Source: a virus. Taken from it: DNA of 64,000 bases. A program made the position numbers and the translations under genes. The stretch's first letter is position 1, and every line of letters starts with the position of its first letter. The stretch lies in IMG/VR virus record IMGVR_UViG_3300028394_000045, positions 1 to 64,000 of that record; one strand, given 5' to 3'. Below, in pieces: positions 34,011-43,200 of this stretch. Under the pieces are notes generated by a model, which did no database searches, had not been told where the DNA came from, and saw only the letters and a program-made list of their open reading frames with translations.

Positions 34011-34781
34011 TCAACTGGTTATGTTGAATCCCACTTGTGTTTCAAACCATTCGGCCATACCAAAACTGGTGGGGTGGAATTTATCAATCTGCAACAGATT
34101 GCGTTCGGCACAGTATTCATATGGCGGCACTGGTACTGTGAATTTGGTCCAATCTACCATGCTGTACAAAGTGGATGTGGTGTCTATTTTGCCAAGACAA
34201 TGTTCCAATGCCAACCAACGTGGCCAACGATCTGTGCCTATGTTGCGGCGACGGGTGTTGGTCACCTTGTCCACCACTTCCTCGTAACTCTGATGCACAT
34301 CGTATATAAAACACATGCTATAATTCACATCGCGAGAATTCAGCAGTTCTTGTGTTTCCAAGATAGCTGCCAGCGTGGAATCTGTGGCAGATCTTGATGT
34401 CTGATTCACATACTGCTCTCGGAATTGAGACTTAACCTGTATTGGACAGTGGTCATCTGACTGCCAACTGCTGCCCATGCCACCGGATAGGTACCAGGCC
34501 CAATCTTCCAATACTGACACATATGGATACGTGTCCGGCAATTTTTCATGCACAATTTTTTCAATTGGAATGTCTATGCGGTTTATTCCGGACCACATGA
34601 CTAACACATGATCGTATTTGCCCCTGGGCAGTTGGTGTCGTAATCGGGCTGCAATGGCCCTGTTGCCCGCAGCAGCATCTCCAAAAAAATGAAATCGTTC
34701 CAGATTGACTGTAGGAGCCGGATGAGAATATCCTGCTGCGATGCCAGCAAAACTGCAACCTACTATCAGAGTTGGATTCAT
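34011..34781 (-). CDS. SGNH/GDSL-like hydrolase family protein
   Basis: About 256 residues from ATG 34779-34781, which is 2 nt past the gp13 stop; a TTG at 34787 is also open. The SGNH order is present: VGCSFAG (Ser nucleophile), FGDAAAGNRAIAARL, VLVMWSGINRID (block III Asn) and DKFHPTSFGMAEW (Asp-x-x-His). The second block, AGN, matches better than in the protein at 16910-17659. It may trim acyl groups from a surface glycan, or be a virion enzyme; it sits directly behind gp13 in a late operon. Confidence 0.65.
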   Translation of the reverse strand: MNPTLIVGCSFAGIAAGYSHPAPTVNLERFHFFGDAAAGNRAIAARLRHQLPRGKYDHVLVMWSGINRIDIPIEKIVHEKLPDTYPYVSVLEDWAWYLSGGMGSSWQSDDHCPIQVKSQFREQYVNQTSRSATDSTLAAILETQELLNSRDVNYSMCFIYDVHQSYEEVVDKVTNTRRRNIGTDRWPRWLALEHCLGKIDTTSTLYSMVDWTKFTVPVPPYEYCAERNLLQIDKFHPTSFGMAEWFETQVGFNITS

Positions 34782-34783
34782 GA

Positions 34784-35545
34784 TCAACCAATCACAAAGG
34801 TGATGGGCTGCGCTCCGTCGATGTACCTGCGAAGATCTTCGAGCAATAGATCTATCTGTGTTTGAGCTTCGGCTTTCATGGCAGTGCCGTTTAGGGTGCC
34901 GCCACCTTGTGGGCCAGCGATAGTACCAAATTTCTCACGTGCTTCGCCAATGATCATCTTGCAGCCAGCCACCATGTAATCTCGTATCCATTGCTGTATC
35001 TGATAGTCGCTCAACAGATTGATTTCGGGTTTGAGCTGATAACACCAGATCAACACATTCTCTCCGGTGTTTTTGGGATCACGGATCAGTTGCAGTTTTT
35101 TATTCACTGGATTCCATGTGTAGTTCATGAACCCACCGAACATCTTGGCCGCCAGTTCCACATACTGGCTGTAGAAATCGTATGTGGCCAGGCCACCTGC
35201 CACGTTGAAGTTCATGAGATACACATTGATCGACGCCTGTGCAAAAGGATCAAAGTTTGATGCGAAAGGACCAGTAGCATCACCAAATGTGCGACGGAAT
35301 ATCTGTCTCACACTTTGCACTTCTTGCGGCAGTGTGTAGATGTTGAGATCTCGGATCAACTCCATGAAGATGTAGGCTTCTTCATATGCAGCATTGGACC
35401 GCTGTCTGAAAACACCTATGGCTCGCTGATATGCTGCTTCATAGTGTTCAGGATCCAACTCAAGATCGATTATCTGCCCGCCCAAGGTTAGGCGAGTGTA
35501 ATCAATCAGGGCTTGCTTGAGTTGTGGTAGTGTGTTGTCAGACAT
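34784..35545 (-). CDS. gp13: Neck protein gp13
   Basis: A 253-residue relative of T4 gp13 (309 aa). The N-terminal DYTRLTLGGQIIDLELDPEH and the following AYQRAIGVFRQRS are the typical helices, then YTLPQEVQSVRQIFRRTFG. With gp14 it closes the filled head and makes the tail binding site. A perfect 10-bp hairpin lies directly between the previous gene and the ATG and contains the only purine-rich ribosome site. Confidence 0.85.
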   Translation of the reverse strand: MSDNTLPQLKQALIDYTRLTLGGQIIDLELDPEHYEAAYQRAIGVFRQRSNAAYEEAYIFMELIRDLNIYTLPQEVQSVRQIFRRTFGDATGPFASNFDPFAQASINVYLMNFNVAGGLATYDFYSQYVELAAKMFGGFMNYTWNPVNKKLQLIRDPKNTGENVLIWCYQLKPEINLLSDYQIQQWIRDYMVAGCKMIIGEAREKFGTIAGPQGGGTLNGTAMKAEAQTQIDLLLEDLRRYIDGAQPITFVIG

Positions 35546-35568
35546 AAGGGGGAACTCCGTTCCCCCTT
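35546..35568 (-). promoter_or_regulatory. Hairpin at the start codon of gp13
   Basis: AAGGGGGAAC and GTTCCCCCTT form a 10-bp stem with a 3-nt loop; the 3' arm ends at the base before the ATG. The AAGGGGG arm is the only ribosome-site-like sequence. It may terminate transcripts from the gene upstream, hide the ribosome site, or both. Confidence 0.55.
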
Positions 35569-35570
35569 AT

Positions 35571-36719
35571 TTACCAGCTTTTGAGCACTAGCAGATTCTC
35601 GCTGCTGCGACCATTAAACTGAGTCTCAGTGGTGGTCAAGTCTTTGAAAATCTTTCTAGCAGCAGGCTTGCCCGCAGCTTGTATGGCCTTGATGGTCTCT
35701 GCGGGTTTGCGCACGGTCTTCTGCTGTGTCTCGCTCACAGAGAACCCAATGATCGAGCTGCTCTTGATGGTGAAACTGCCAGCATGGCTGTCTGCTACCA
35801 CATGGATCAGTTTGCGCTTCTTGGTGTCGTACAACCAAGCTTCGCTCTTGTCTACCAAGGATGCAGCCGGCAATCCTTTCAGCTTGAGCTCTGCAAATTC
35901 CACTTGATGCTTGAACTTGGCTGCTTTTTTCTCAGGACTCACAGGCTTGACCTTGCGCGGTTTGCGTTCCACTTTCTTGATCTGCACGTATGCGCCGCAG
36001 TCAGAGATCACAGACTCGCAGAACTTCACGATGTTTCTCAACTGCACCTTGGTGAGATAAGAATAACCTTCAACCAACTGAGAGTCTTTGCCAGCCACAA
36101 CCAGCTCAAAGTGGGCCAGTCGTGTTTTCCAGATGTCTGCAATGTGATACACCATCTGTGGTGCCACATTCATGCCGCGGATCTGTGCGATGGGTTTCCA
36201 GTCTGCTGACATCTTGCAGCCGGCAGCCACAAAGTCGTCAAACATGCCTTCTAGTTCGCCGGCACAATCCTTCATCTTTTCTCGCAGTCGATCTTGGATG
36301 TTGGGCTTGGCCACTGCTTCGGGCTCTGCCACTTCTACAGCAGCCTGATCTTTGATGGCCAACAAGTCTGCGATGAGATTGTCCAGTTTGATCTGTTCTT
36401 GGTCAGTGAGCTCCAGTCCCATCATGCTCATGCGGCACAGCCAGCCTGTGGTCAGTCGCACTTGGCTGTCGGGCAAGGTGCGCATTTTTTTAGCGTCCTT
36501 GACTCGTTTGTGTGCATCCAAGTAGGCCACGATCATTTCCTTGGCTTCTTTCTTGCCGTAGAAATAGTTGTACCAACCAAACGCATTGCTCATGGCACTG
36601 ATGCGATTTCTGTCTTGTTCGGGTTGCACACGCCACTCGGGTTCGTTGCCAACATACTTGGTGTCGGGGCTGCGCGGGTTCATCGATTTCAGTGCGACTT
36701 TAGCTGCTAGGGTTGCCAT
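35571..36719 (-). CDS. Unknown 382-residue protein with an early-type promoter
   Basis: A hydrophilic alpha-rich protein not assigned to a family. Visible parts: an N-terminal block with FGWYNYFYGKKEAKEMIVAY; a predicted helical middle (KPNIQDRLREKMKDCAGELE); a very basic stretch KKVERKPRKVKPVSPEKKAA; then a beta-type tail (AWLYDTKKRKLIHVVADS). The basic stretch could contact nucleic acid. It has a good ribosome site (AAGGAA) and the promoter at 36749-36777, which is of host sigma70 type, unlike the late genes on both sides. An early role in host takeover is possible but not shown. Confidence 0.8.
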   Translation of the reverse strand: MATLAAKVALKSMNPRSPDTKYVGNEPEWRVQPEQDRNRISAMSNAFGWYNYFYGKKEAKEMIVAYLDAHKRVKDAKKMRTLPDSQVRLTTGWLCRMSMMGLELTDQEQIKLDNLIADLLAIKDQAAVEVAEPEAVAKPNIQDRLREKMKDCAGELEGMFDDFVAAGCKMSADWKPIAQIRGMNVAPQMVYHIADIWKTRLAHFELVVAGKDSQLVEGYSYLTKVQLRNIVKFCESVISDCGAYVQIKKVERKPRKVKPVSPEKKAAKFKHQVEFAELKLKGLPAASLVDKSEAWLYDTKKRKLIHVVADSHAGSFTIKSSSIIGFSVSETQQKTVRKPAETIKAIQAAGKPAARKIFKDLTTTETQFNGRSSENLLVLKSW

Positions 36720-36748
36720 GGAGTTCCTTTGCTAGTGTTTATGATGTA

Positions 36749-36777
36749 ATTATAGCACACTATGATTTTTTGGTCAA
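36749..36777 (-). promoter_or_regulatory. Sigma70-type promoter of the 382-residue gene
   Basis: TTGACC (36772-36777), 17-nt spacer, TATAAT (36749-36754) with TGC before it, on the minus strand. It overlaps the end of the small gene at 36760. The start would be near 36742, leaving a leader with AAGGAA. Confidence 0.75.
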
Positions 36778-37044
36778 GTCCGCGCACAACAGCACAAAGG
36801 TCATGTCTGATTGTCTGCGGAACATGATGTAGTAGGGTGTCTCTACGTTGCGTCCCCGTTTTCCAAAATACCCAAGCCAATCAGAGGTCGTGGCCGTCCA
36901 GCTGGTGCCCAAGCGACTTTGGCAGATCCGTTCAATCTGAGAAATTTTGTCTTTATGATCCCACCAGCCCTCAAACCGCAAGCCAGATTCATACCCGGCT
37001 TCTTTGTGCGGACGGTATCTGCGATCCAGCTTTATGACTTTCAT
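36760..37044 (-). CDS. Small unknown protein, possibly leaderless early gene
   Basis: A 94-residue basic protein with many aromatic residues (FEGWWDHKDKISQIERI, WTATTSDWLGYFGKRGRNVE, YYIMFRR). No family is recognised. Its promoter is the sigma70-type pair at 37051-37079, whose predicted start falls on the A of the ATG; no Shine-Dalgarno is present. It is upstream of the 382-residue gene in the same direction, so both are probably early genes within a late region. Confidence 0.65.
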   Translation of the reverse strand: MKVIKLDRRYRPHKEAGYESGLRFEGWWDHKDKISQIERICQSRLGTSWTATTSDWLGYFGKRGRNVETPYYIMFRRQSDMTFVLLCADLTKKS

Positions 37045-37050
37045 GTGAGT

Positions 37051-37079
37051 ATTATAACTGAAACAGAATTTCCGGTCAA
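37051..37079 (-). promoter_or_regulatory. Sigma70-type promoter of the 94-residue gene
   Basis: TTGACC (37074-37079), 17-nt spacer, TATAAT (37051-37056) on the minus strand; the -10 ends 6 nt before the ATG. It is divergent from, and 7 nt away from, the late element at 37086. Confidence 0.7.
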
Positions 37080-37085
37080 CCTGCC

Positions 37086-37093
37086 CATAAATA
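37086..37093 (+). promoter_or_regulatory. Late-type CATAAATA element, 7 nt before ATG
   Basis: CATAAATA, ACACACT, then the gp14 ATG at 37101 on the plus strand; no Shine-Dalgarno sequence. Confidence 0.55.
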
Positions 37094-37100
37094 ACACACT

Positions 37101-38471
37101 ATGCCTAAACTTTCCATGTACCGTCCCAATCGAACACGGGATTATCAGTTCCTGGACCGAACCATTTCTGAAATGTACACCGTGGGCGGCTTGGATCTTT
37201 ATTGCCACAAATATCTAGGACCCGAAACCGGTGGTGCTGATTCTGCATTTTCAGGCAATGCAGATGCTACCCAACCGGTATATGAAACACAAAGCCCACT
37301 AAACATACAAGACCTGCTGTTGCTAGAAAACCGTGATCGAGCATACGATCCAGATGTGTACACCATGCGGGGTGTGTACAATACCCAAGACATTGATTTT
37401 GATCTTACACAATTTGGCTTGTTTCTAAACAACGATACCCTGTTCATCACGTTTCATTACAATGACATGATCGATGCGTTTGGACGAAAATTAATGAATG
37501 GTGATGTGCTAGAAGTGCCCAATCTCAAAGACTTCCATCCTTTAAATCCAAACTTGCCTACTGCATTTTCCAAGTATTACGTGATCCAGGATGCAGCCTA
37601 TGCCAGCGAAGGATTCAGTGTGACATGGTTGCCTCACTTGTGGCGTGTGAAAGCCACACCGCTCACAGATGCACAAGAATTCAATACTATCACCAACAAG
37701 CCATTTGTTAGCCAACAGATCTGGGACAATGGCAATTTTTACCCAACAGGCAGCATAGTGAATTATGGTGATGCGTACTATCAAGCCCAGGTCAACACAC
37801 CAGCTGGCACAGACATAAACAATACTGCCTATTGGCAACCGTACACACCACCTACCATATCTGACAGTCAAGGTACCAGAGTCAAAGATACTGAGATCAA
37901 CGATGCCATACTCACACAGGCCGATGTTGAAGTGCCACTCAGTGGATATGATGTGACCAAATTCTATGTTCTCCCCACAGAGAATTCACAACCAGGCAAT
38001 CCAACCACACTCACTGCTGATGGCGGTACAACTGTGGATGGCACACAAAGTGGCATGGATGTCACTCCCAAAGGGCCAGGTTATACTGTGGGCTATCTTA
38101 CCGGGCAAGGTGTTGCACCAAACGGATTGCCGGTTACACCTGGAGTGAGCTTTCCTCTTAACCCGGTACAAGGAGATTATGCATTGAGATTAGATTATCA
38201 GCCCAATCGATTGTTCCGTTATGATGGCAAACGCTGGATCAAGATCGAAGATAGTGTTCGTGCTAATCTCAACAACGGTGCGACCAACGATACTTTACGC
38301 AGCACTTTTGTTAACAATACATACACTGTGAATACCACAGACATGGGCAACATACCTAGCCGCCAGAGTCTCAGCGAGATACTCCGGCCCAGAGCAGACA
38401 ATGGCGATCAAGGCGGTAATTTTCCACCAAACCCATACCCACGTACACAACCAGGACAGAAGTCCAGCTAA
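37101..38471 (+). CDS. gp14: Neck protein gp14
   Basis: A 456-residue homologue of T4 gp14 (256 aa), extended as in aquatic relatives. The conserved part is the N-terminal half: RTRDYQFLDRTISEMYTVGG, DIDFDLTQFGLFLNNDTLFI, TFHYNDMIDAFGRKLMNGDV and a Trp-rich strand FSVTWLPHLWRVKATP. Residues 204-250 hold a CBM5/12-like insert (Trp, GSIVNYGDAYYQA, NTAYW). The C-terminus (ILRPRADNGDQGG) is extended. It joins the neck with gp13. It opens a short rightward operon with gp15 and a Nudix gene. Confidence 0.85.
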   Translation: MPKLSMYRPNRTRDYQFLDRTISEMYTVGGLDLYCHKYLGPETGGADSAFSGNADATQPVYETQSPLNIQDLLLLENRDRAYDPDVYTMRGVYNTQDIDFDLTQFGLFLNNDTLFITFHYNDMIDAFGRKLMNGDVLEVPNLKDFHPLNPNLPTAFSKYYVIQDAAYASEGFSVTWLPHLWRVKATPLTDAQEFNTITNKPFVSQQIWDNGNFYPTGSIVNYGDAYYQAQVNTPAGTDINNTAYWQPYTPPTISDSQGTRVKDTEINDAILTQADVEVPLSGYDVTKFYVLPTENSQPGNPTTLTADGGTTVDGTQSGMDVTPKGPGYTVGYLTGQGVAPNGLPVTPGVSFPLNPVQGDYALRLDYQPNRLFRYDGKRWIKIEDSVRANLNNGATNDTLRSTFVNNTYTVNTTDMGNIPSRQSLSEILRPRADNGDQGGNFPPNPYPRTQPGQKSS

Positions 38472-38474
38472 CAC

Positions 38475-39863
38475 ATGCAATCATTCTTTTACGACGAACA
38501 AATACGCAGGTTTTTGCTGCAATTTACCAGGATAGTATCAAACTTCCAGGTGCAGTACGGACGTGATGGTGAGCAACCTGCGCTGCTGCGTGTGCCTGTG
38601 CGGTACGGTGATGCCAGTAGGAATGCACAAACTATCCTGCAGGAAAATTCCGCAGCCAGCATGCCCAGCACTCCGCTGATGACTTTTTACGTGTCAGCCC
38701 TGACGTATGATCGCCCTAGGATGCAGGAACCCTATCATGTGAATACAGTATCTGTGCGCCAACGCACCTATGACAGTGCCACAGACAGTTACGAAACCAC
38801 GCAAGGTAATGCATTCACTATCGAACGCTTGATGCCTGTGCCATACAGATTGGGCATCACACTGGATATCTGGACCAGTAATACCAACCAAAAATTCCAA
38901 CTGCTGGAACAGATCCTGACCTTGTTCAATCCCAGCTTGGAGATACAGAGTACGGACAACTATCTTGATTGGACCAGCCTCAGCGTGGTAGAACTAGATG
39001 ACTGTGTATGGACATCTAGAGTTATTCCACAAGGCACAGACAATCCCATTGATGTGGCTACACTAAAATTTGGGCTGCCTATCTGGATTTCATCACCGGC
39101 CAAGGTCAAGAAACTGGGTGTGGTGGAACGTGTGATCGCCAGCATGTACGACGCACAAGGCGATCTAAACAATGCCATATATCAAAACGATCTGTTGTTA
39201 GGCACCAGACAGGTGATCACTCCGTACAATTGGGCTGTGGTGTTGATCAACAACAAACTGCAATGTTTACAACAGCAAGAAACAGCACAAGAACCGGCAA
39301 ATGACTCATTGACACCGCCAACCATCGTGTCCGACAGCAATCTGTTGTGGCCAGCAGTGATTGGAGTATATGGTGCGTTCCGTCCGGGCATCAGTCAAGT
39401 GAGACTGGTGCAGCCCGACGAAACCGAAGTGATAGGAACTGTGTCATTGGATCCCAATGACGATCGTTTCTTGTTGTTTGACGTGGATATTGATACTGTG
39501 CCCGGCAACACATTGGAACCGATTGATGCTATCATCAATCCTTTGACCTACGCTCCTAATCCGGATGATTCAAATTTTCAAGGTGTAAGATATCTATTAA
39601 CTGAGGCAACCGGTAATATTGACAATGATTATCCTGCTGAAGGATGGTTGGGGGCCAACGGACGTGGCTTGGTTGCCGGTGCCAACGACATCATTGAATA
39701 CAGCAACAACTACTGGCGTGTGGTGTTCAACTCAGCGGTTGTCACAGAAGTGCAATATGTTACCAATATCACAACCAGTATCCAATATGAGTGGGACGGG
39801 CAGCAATGGATCAAGAGTTATCAAGGTGTGTATCTAGGCGGTGAATGGAGCCTTGTACTTTGA
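38475..39863 (+). CDS. gp15: Tail completion/sheath stabiliser gp15
   Basis: A 462-residue homologue of T4 gp15 (272 aa). The N-terminal 230 residues match: FFYDEQIRRFLLQFTRIVSN, VPVRYGDASRNAQTI, FTIERLMPVPYRLGITLDIW and NPSLEIQSTDNYLDWTSLSV. T4 gp15 forms the ring capping tube and sheath and binds the neck. The extra C-terminal 200 residues (DVDIDTVPGNTLEPIDA, YWRVVFNSAVVTEVQY) are beta-rich and specific to such relatives. It follows gp14 by 3 nt. Confidence 0.88.
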   Translation: MQSFFYDEQIRRFLLQFTRIVSNFQVQYGRDGEQPALLRVPVRYGDASRNAQTILQENSAASMPSTPLMTFYVSALTYDRPRMQEPYHVNTVSVRQRTYDSATDSYETTQGNAFTIERLMPVPYRLGITLDIWTSNTNQKFQLLEQILTLFNPSLEIQSTDNYLDWTSLSVVELDDCVWTSRVIPQGTDNPIDVATLKFGLPIWISSPAKVKKLGVVERVIASMYDAQGDLNNAIYQNDLLLGTRQVITPYNWAVVLINNKLQCLQQQETAQEPANDSLTPPTIVSDSNLLWPAVIGVYGAFRPGISQVRLVQPDETEVIGTVSLDPNDDRFLLFDVDIDTVPGNTLEPIDAIINPLTYAPNPDDSNFQGVRYLLTEATGNIDNDYPAEGWLGANGRGLVAGANDIIEYSNNYWRVVFNSAVVTEVQYVTNITTSIQYEWDGQQWIKSYQGVYLGGEWSLVL

Positions 39864-40285
39864 AAGCGGTAGGGGTTTGGTTCCGTAGTCATGCCACTGG
39901 CAGATACCTGTATCTCATGAGATCTGATGCCAAGCATCCGGGTGCATGGGGCTTGCCAGGTGGCAAGGTAGAGACCGGAGAAACCTTGTTGGGCGGCATG
40001 GAACGCGAGTGTGTGGAAGAACTGGGCAGCATGCCTGACTACTTGCGATTGATCCCATTAGAAAAATTCACATCCACGGACAATGCATTTGAATATCACA
40101 CCTGGGTGTGTATTGTTGATAGGGAGTTTGTGCCTGTGTTGAATCACGAACACTTGGGCTATGCTTGGTTAGACGGTGGACACTGGCCCAAGCCCATGCA
40201 TCCGGGACTGTGGAGCACAGTGAATCTCGAAGCTGTGCAACAAAAAATCGAAGCAGTTGAACGCAGTTTTCAGCCTGCGAAATAA
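39845..40285 (+). CDS. Nudix hydrolase
   Basis: A 146-residue Nudix protein. The Nudix box G-x5-E-x7-R-E-x2-E-E-x-G is complete: GKVETGETLLGGMERECVEE plus LG at residues 40-61. It hydrolyses nucleoside diphosphates linked to other groups; candidates are nucleotide sugars, (d)NTPs or NAD-type cofactors. Its length suits a small single-domain Nudix enzyme. It overlaps the end of gp15 by 19 nt, with GGCGGTG as a weak ribosome site. Late co-expression with tail genes is unusual for a nucleotide-pool enzyme; a link to the glycan module is possible. Confidence 0.85.
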   Translation: MEPCTLKAVGVWFRSHATGRYLYLMRSDAKHPGAWGLPGGKVETGETLLGGMERECVEELGSMPDYLRLIPLEKFTSTDNAFEYHTWVCIVDREFVPVLNHEHLGYAWLDGGHWPKPMHPGLWSTVNLEAVQQKIEAVERSFQPAK

Positions 40286-40288
40286 CTG

Positions 40289-43200
40289 TTACAATCTTCC
40301 AACCAATATTTCGATAACGCCGGCAACACCGGTGTGATCCTGCACAGCTTTACCAAGTATGGATCCCGGCGCTGGATTGGATTCTGATCTAGCAGCACCA
40401 TTGCCGGCGCTGACCATCATGTCTCCTCGACGCACTGTACCGACCACACTGCATGGCACACGACCTATCAGCGCCACTGCGGTAGGGTGATTGGCTTGTA
40501 AATCACTGTTCATCAAGTGAGCAGGATCTGTAGATACCACACCGATTATTCTGGTGCTCATGTCACTATCGCTTAGTGTAATTTCTTCCGAGCCGCCAAA
40601 CTCAAGCACTGTTCCGGGTGTGTAGTAAGCGTCAGCTGCATACATCTCGGCCAAGTCAGCATATTGTGCCGATGTTGCCTTGGCAAACACAGTATTGAAC
40701 ACAGCGCCGCTGGCACCAATATTACCAGTACCTGTTGTGGCAGCATTGTTGATGGCTGTGGTCGCATTGTTGATGGTCAGGCCAGTCAGCGTACCCAAGC
40801 TGGTGATATTGCCTTGTGCTGCTGTGGTCACTGTGCCTGCTGTGGTTGCACTGCCTGCTGAACCAGATACACTACCATTTATAGTTGCTGATACAGTCAA
40901 GCCAGTCAATGTACCCACACTGGTGATATTGCCCTGTGCTGCTGTGGTCACTGTGCCTGCCGTTGTGGCCGATGTGGCCGATGGAACTGTGCCAGTTACG
41001 TTGGCACCTGGAATACTTGTAAGTCCTGCACCCGATCCATTGAATTGGCTTCCAGTCACAGTGCTGGTTACTGATACTGTGGTACCTGTGTGTGTGGTTG
41101 CATTCACATTGGCACCACCTAACACATTGCCACCTGAGATATTACCGGTCACTGCCAAACTGGTCAGTGTGCCCACACTGGTGATATTGGTCTGTGCTGC
41201 TGTGGTCAATGTACCCACGATACTGGTACCACTCAAGTTGCCACTGGTTATGTTGCCAGTAACCGCTAAACTGCCCAGTGTTCCAACTGAGGTGATATTG
41301 GTCTGTGCTGCCGTGGTCAAGGTGCCCACGATGCTAGTACCTGACAGATTGCCACTGGTTATGTTTCCTGTCACTGCTAAACTAGTTAGGGTACCAACTG
41401 AAGTGATGTTGCCTTGTGCTGCTGTGGTCACAGTTCCTGCCGTTGTGGCCGATGTAGCCAGTGGAACTGTACCTGTTACGTTGGCACCTGGAATACTGGT
41501 CAATCCTGCACCTGATCCGTTGAATTGACTTCCTGTTACAGTGCTGGTCACACTCACAGTGGTACCTGTGTGAGTGGTAGCATTCACGTTGGCACCACCT
41601 AACACATTACCGCCTGTGATATTACCGGTTACATTCAAACTACCTAATGTACCCACTGAGGTTATGTTGGTTTGTGCTGCGGTAAGCAAGGTGCCCACGA
41701 TGCTAGTACCTGACAGGTTGCCACTGGTGATGTTGCCAGTAACTGCCAAACTGGTCAGTGTGCCCACACTGGTGATATTGGTCTGTGCTGCTGTGGTCAA
41801 GGTGCCCACGATGCTAGTACCTGACAGGTTGCCACTGGTGATGTTGCCAGTAACTGCCAAACTGCCCAGTGTTCCAACTGAGGTGATGTTGCCTTGTGCT
41901 GCACCACTCACAGTGGCAGCATAGCCAGATGTATTAACACTTAACGTACCAGTTACGTTGGCAGCAGGAATTGAAGTTAGGCCTGCGCCTGATCCGTTGA
42001 ATTGGCTTGCAGTGACAGCACCAGTTGATGATATCAATCCACCTGTGAGCAAATTACCACTTGTGGTATTGCCGGTCACTGCCAGGCTGCCTAGAGTTCC
42101 CAAGCTGGTGATATTGGTCTGTGCTGCTGTGGTCAGCGTACCCACAATGCTGGTACCTGACAGGTTGCCGCCACTAATATTACCAGTCACAGCCAAACTG
42201 GTCAATGTACCAACACTGGTAATATTACCCTGAGCTGCTGTGGTCACCGTGCCTGCCGTTGTGGCCGATGGCACAGTGCCAGTTACGTTGGCGCCAGGAA
42301 TTGAAGTCAATCCAGCACCAGATCCATTGAATTGGCTTCCAGTAACTGTGCTTGTTGCACTGATTAATCCGCCTGTTAAAATATTACCGCCGGTGATGTT
42401 ACCAGTGGCGCTATAACTTCCGGCGGTGCTTGATCCACTGCCCAGACTTAAAGAAGTAGCACTAAGTGCCGCTGCGGATATGATGTTACCGCCGTTTATA
42501 TTGCCAGTCACACTCACTGTGGTACCTGTGTGTGTGGTTGCATTCACATTGGCACCACCTAACACATTGCCACCCGAGATATTACCGGTCACCGCCAAAC
42601 TGCCCAGAGTACCTACCGAGGTGATGTTAGTTTGTGCTGCTGTGGTCAATGTACCCACGATACTGGTACCACTCAAGTTGCCACCACTAATATTGCCAGT
42701 TGCAGATACTATGCCAGAAGTGGTTAGGTTGCCGCCAATCACATTGGCAGTTGCACTCAAGGTGGTAGCATTGACCACGTTGGCTCCGCTGATGTTGCCA
42801 CCGGATCCTGCTGTTATGATGTTGCCACCGGTGATGTTAGCACTTACTGAGACTGTAGTACCCGATAGCAATACAGCATTCACATTGGCTCCACCCAGCA
42901 CGTTGCCACCTGAGATGTTGCCTGTGGCCGATATTGCACCACCTGTTATCAAGTTGCCAGTAGTGGTATTGCCAGTCACGCTCAAACTTGCCAATGTGCC
43001 AACTGTGGTAGCTGCTACTCCTGTGAGCAGTGATCCATTACCAATATAGTAGTTGCCAGTGATGTTGCCTGTGACACTTACGATGCCACCGGTGTTGATG
43101 TTGGCGCCAGTGATGTTGCCTGTGGCACTTACGATGCCACCGGTGTTGATGTTAGCACCACTGATGTTGCCTGTGACAGCCAGACTGGTCAATGTGCCCA

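Noticed and set aside
35568-35573. TAAATA before gp13
   Set aside because: It overlaps the TAA stop of the upstream gene and is separated from the ATG by a hairpin, so it is probably chance.
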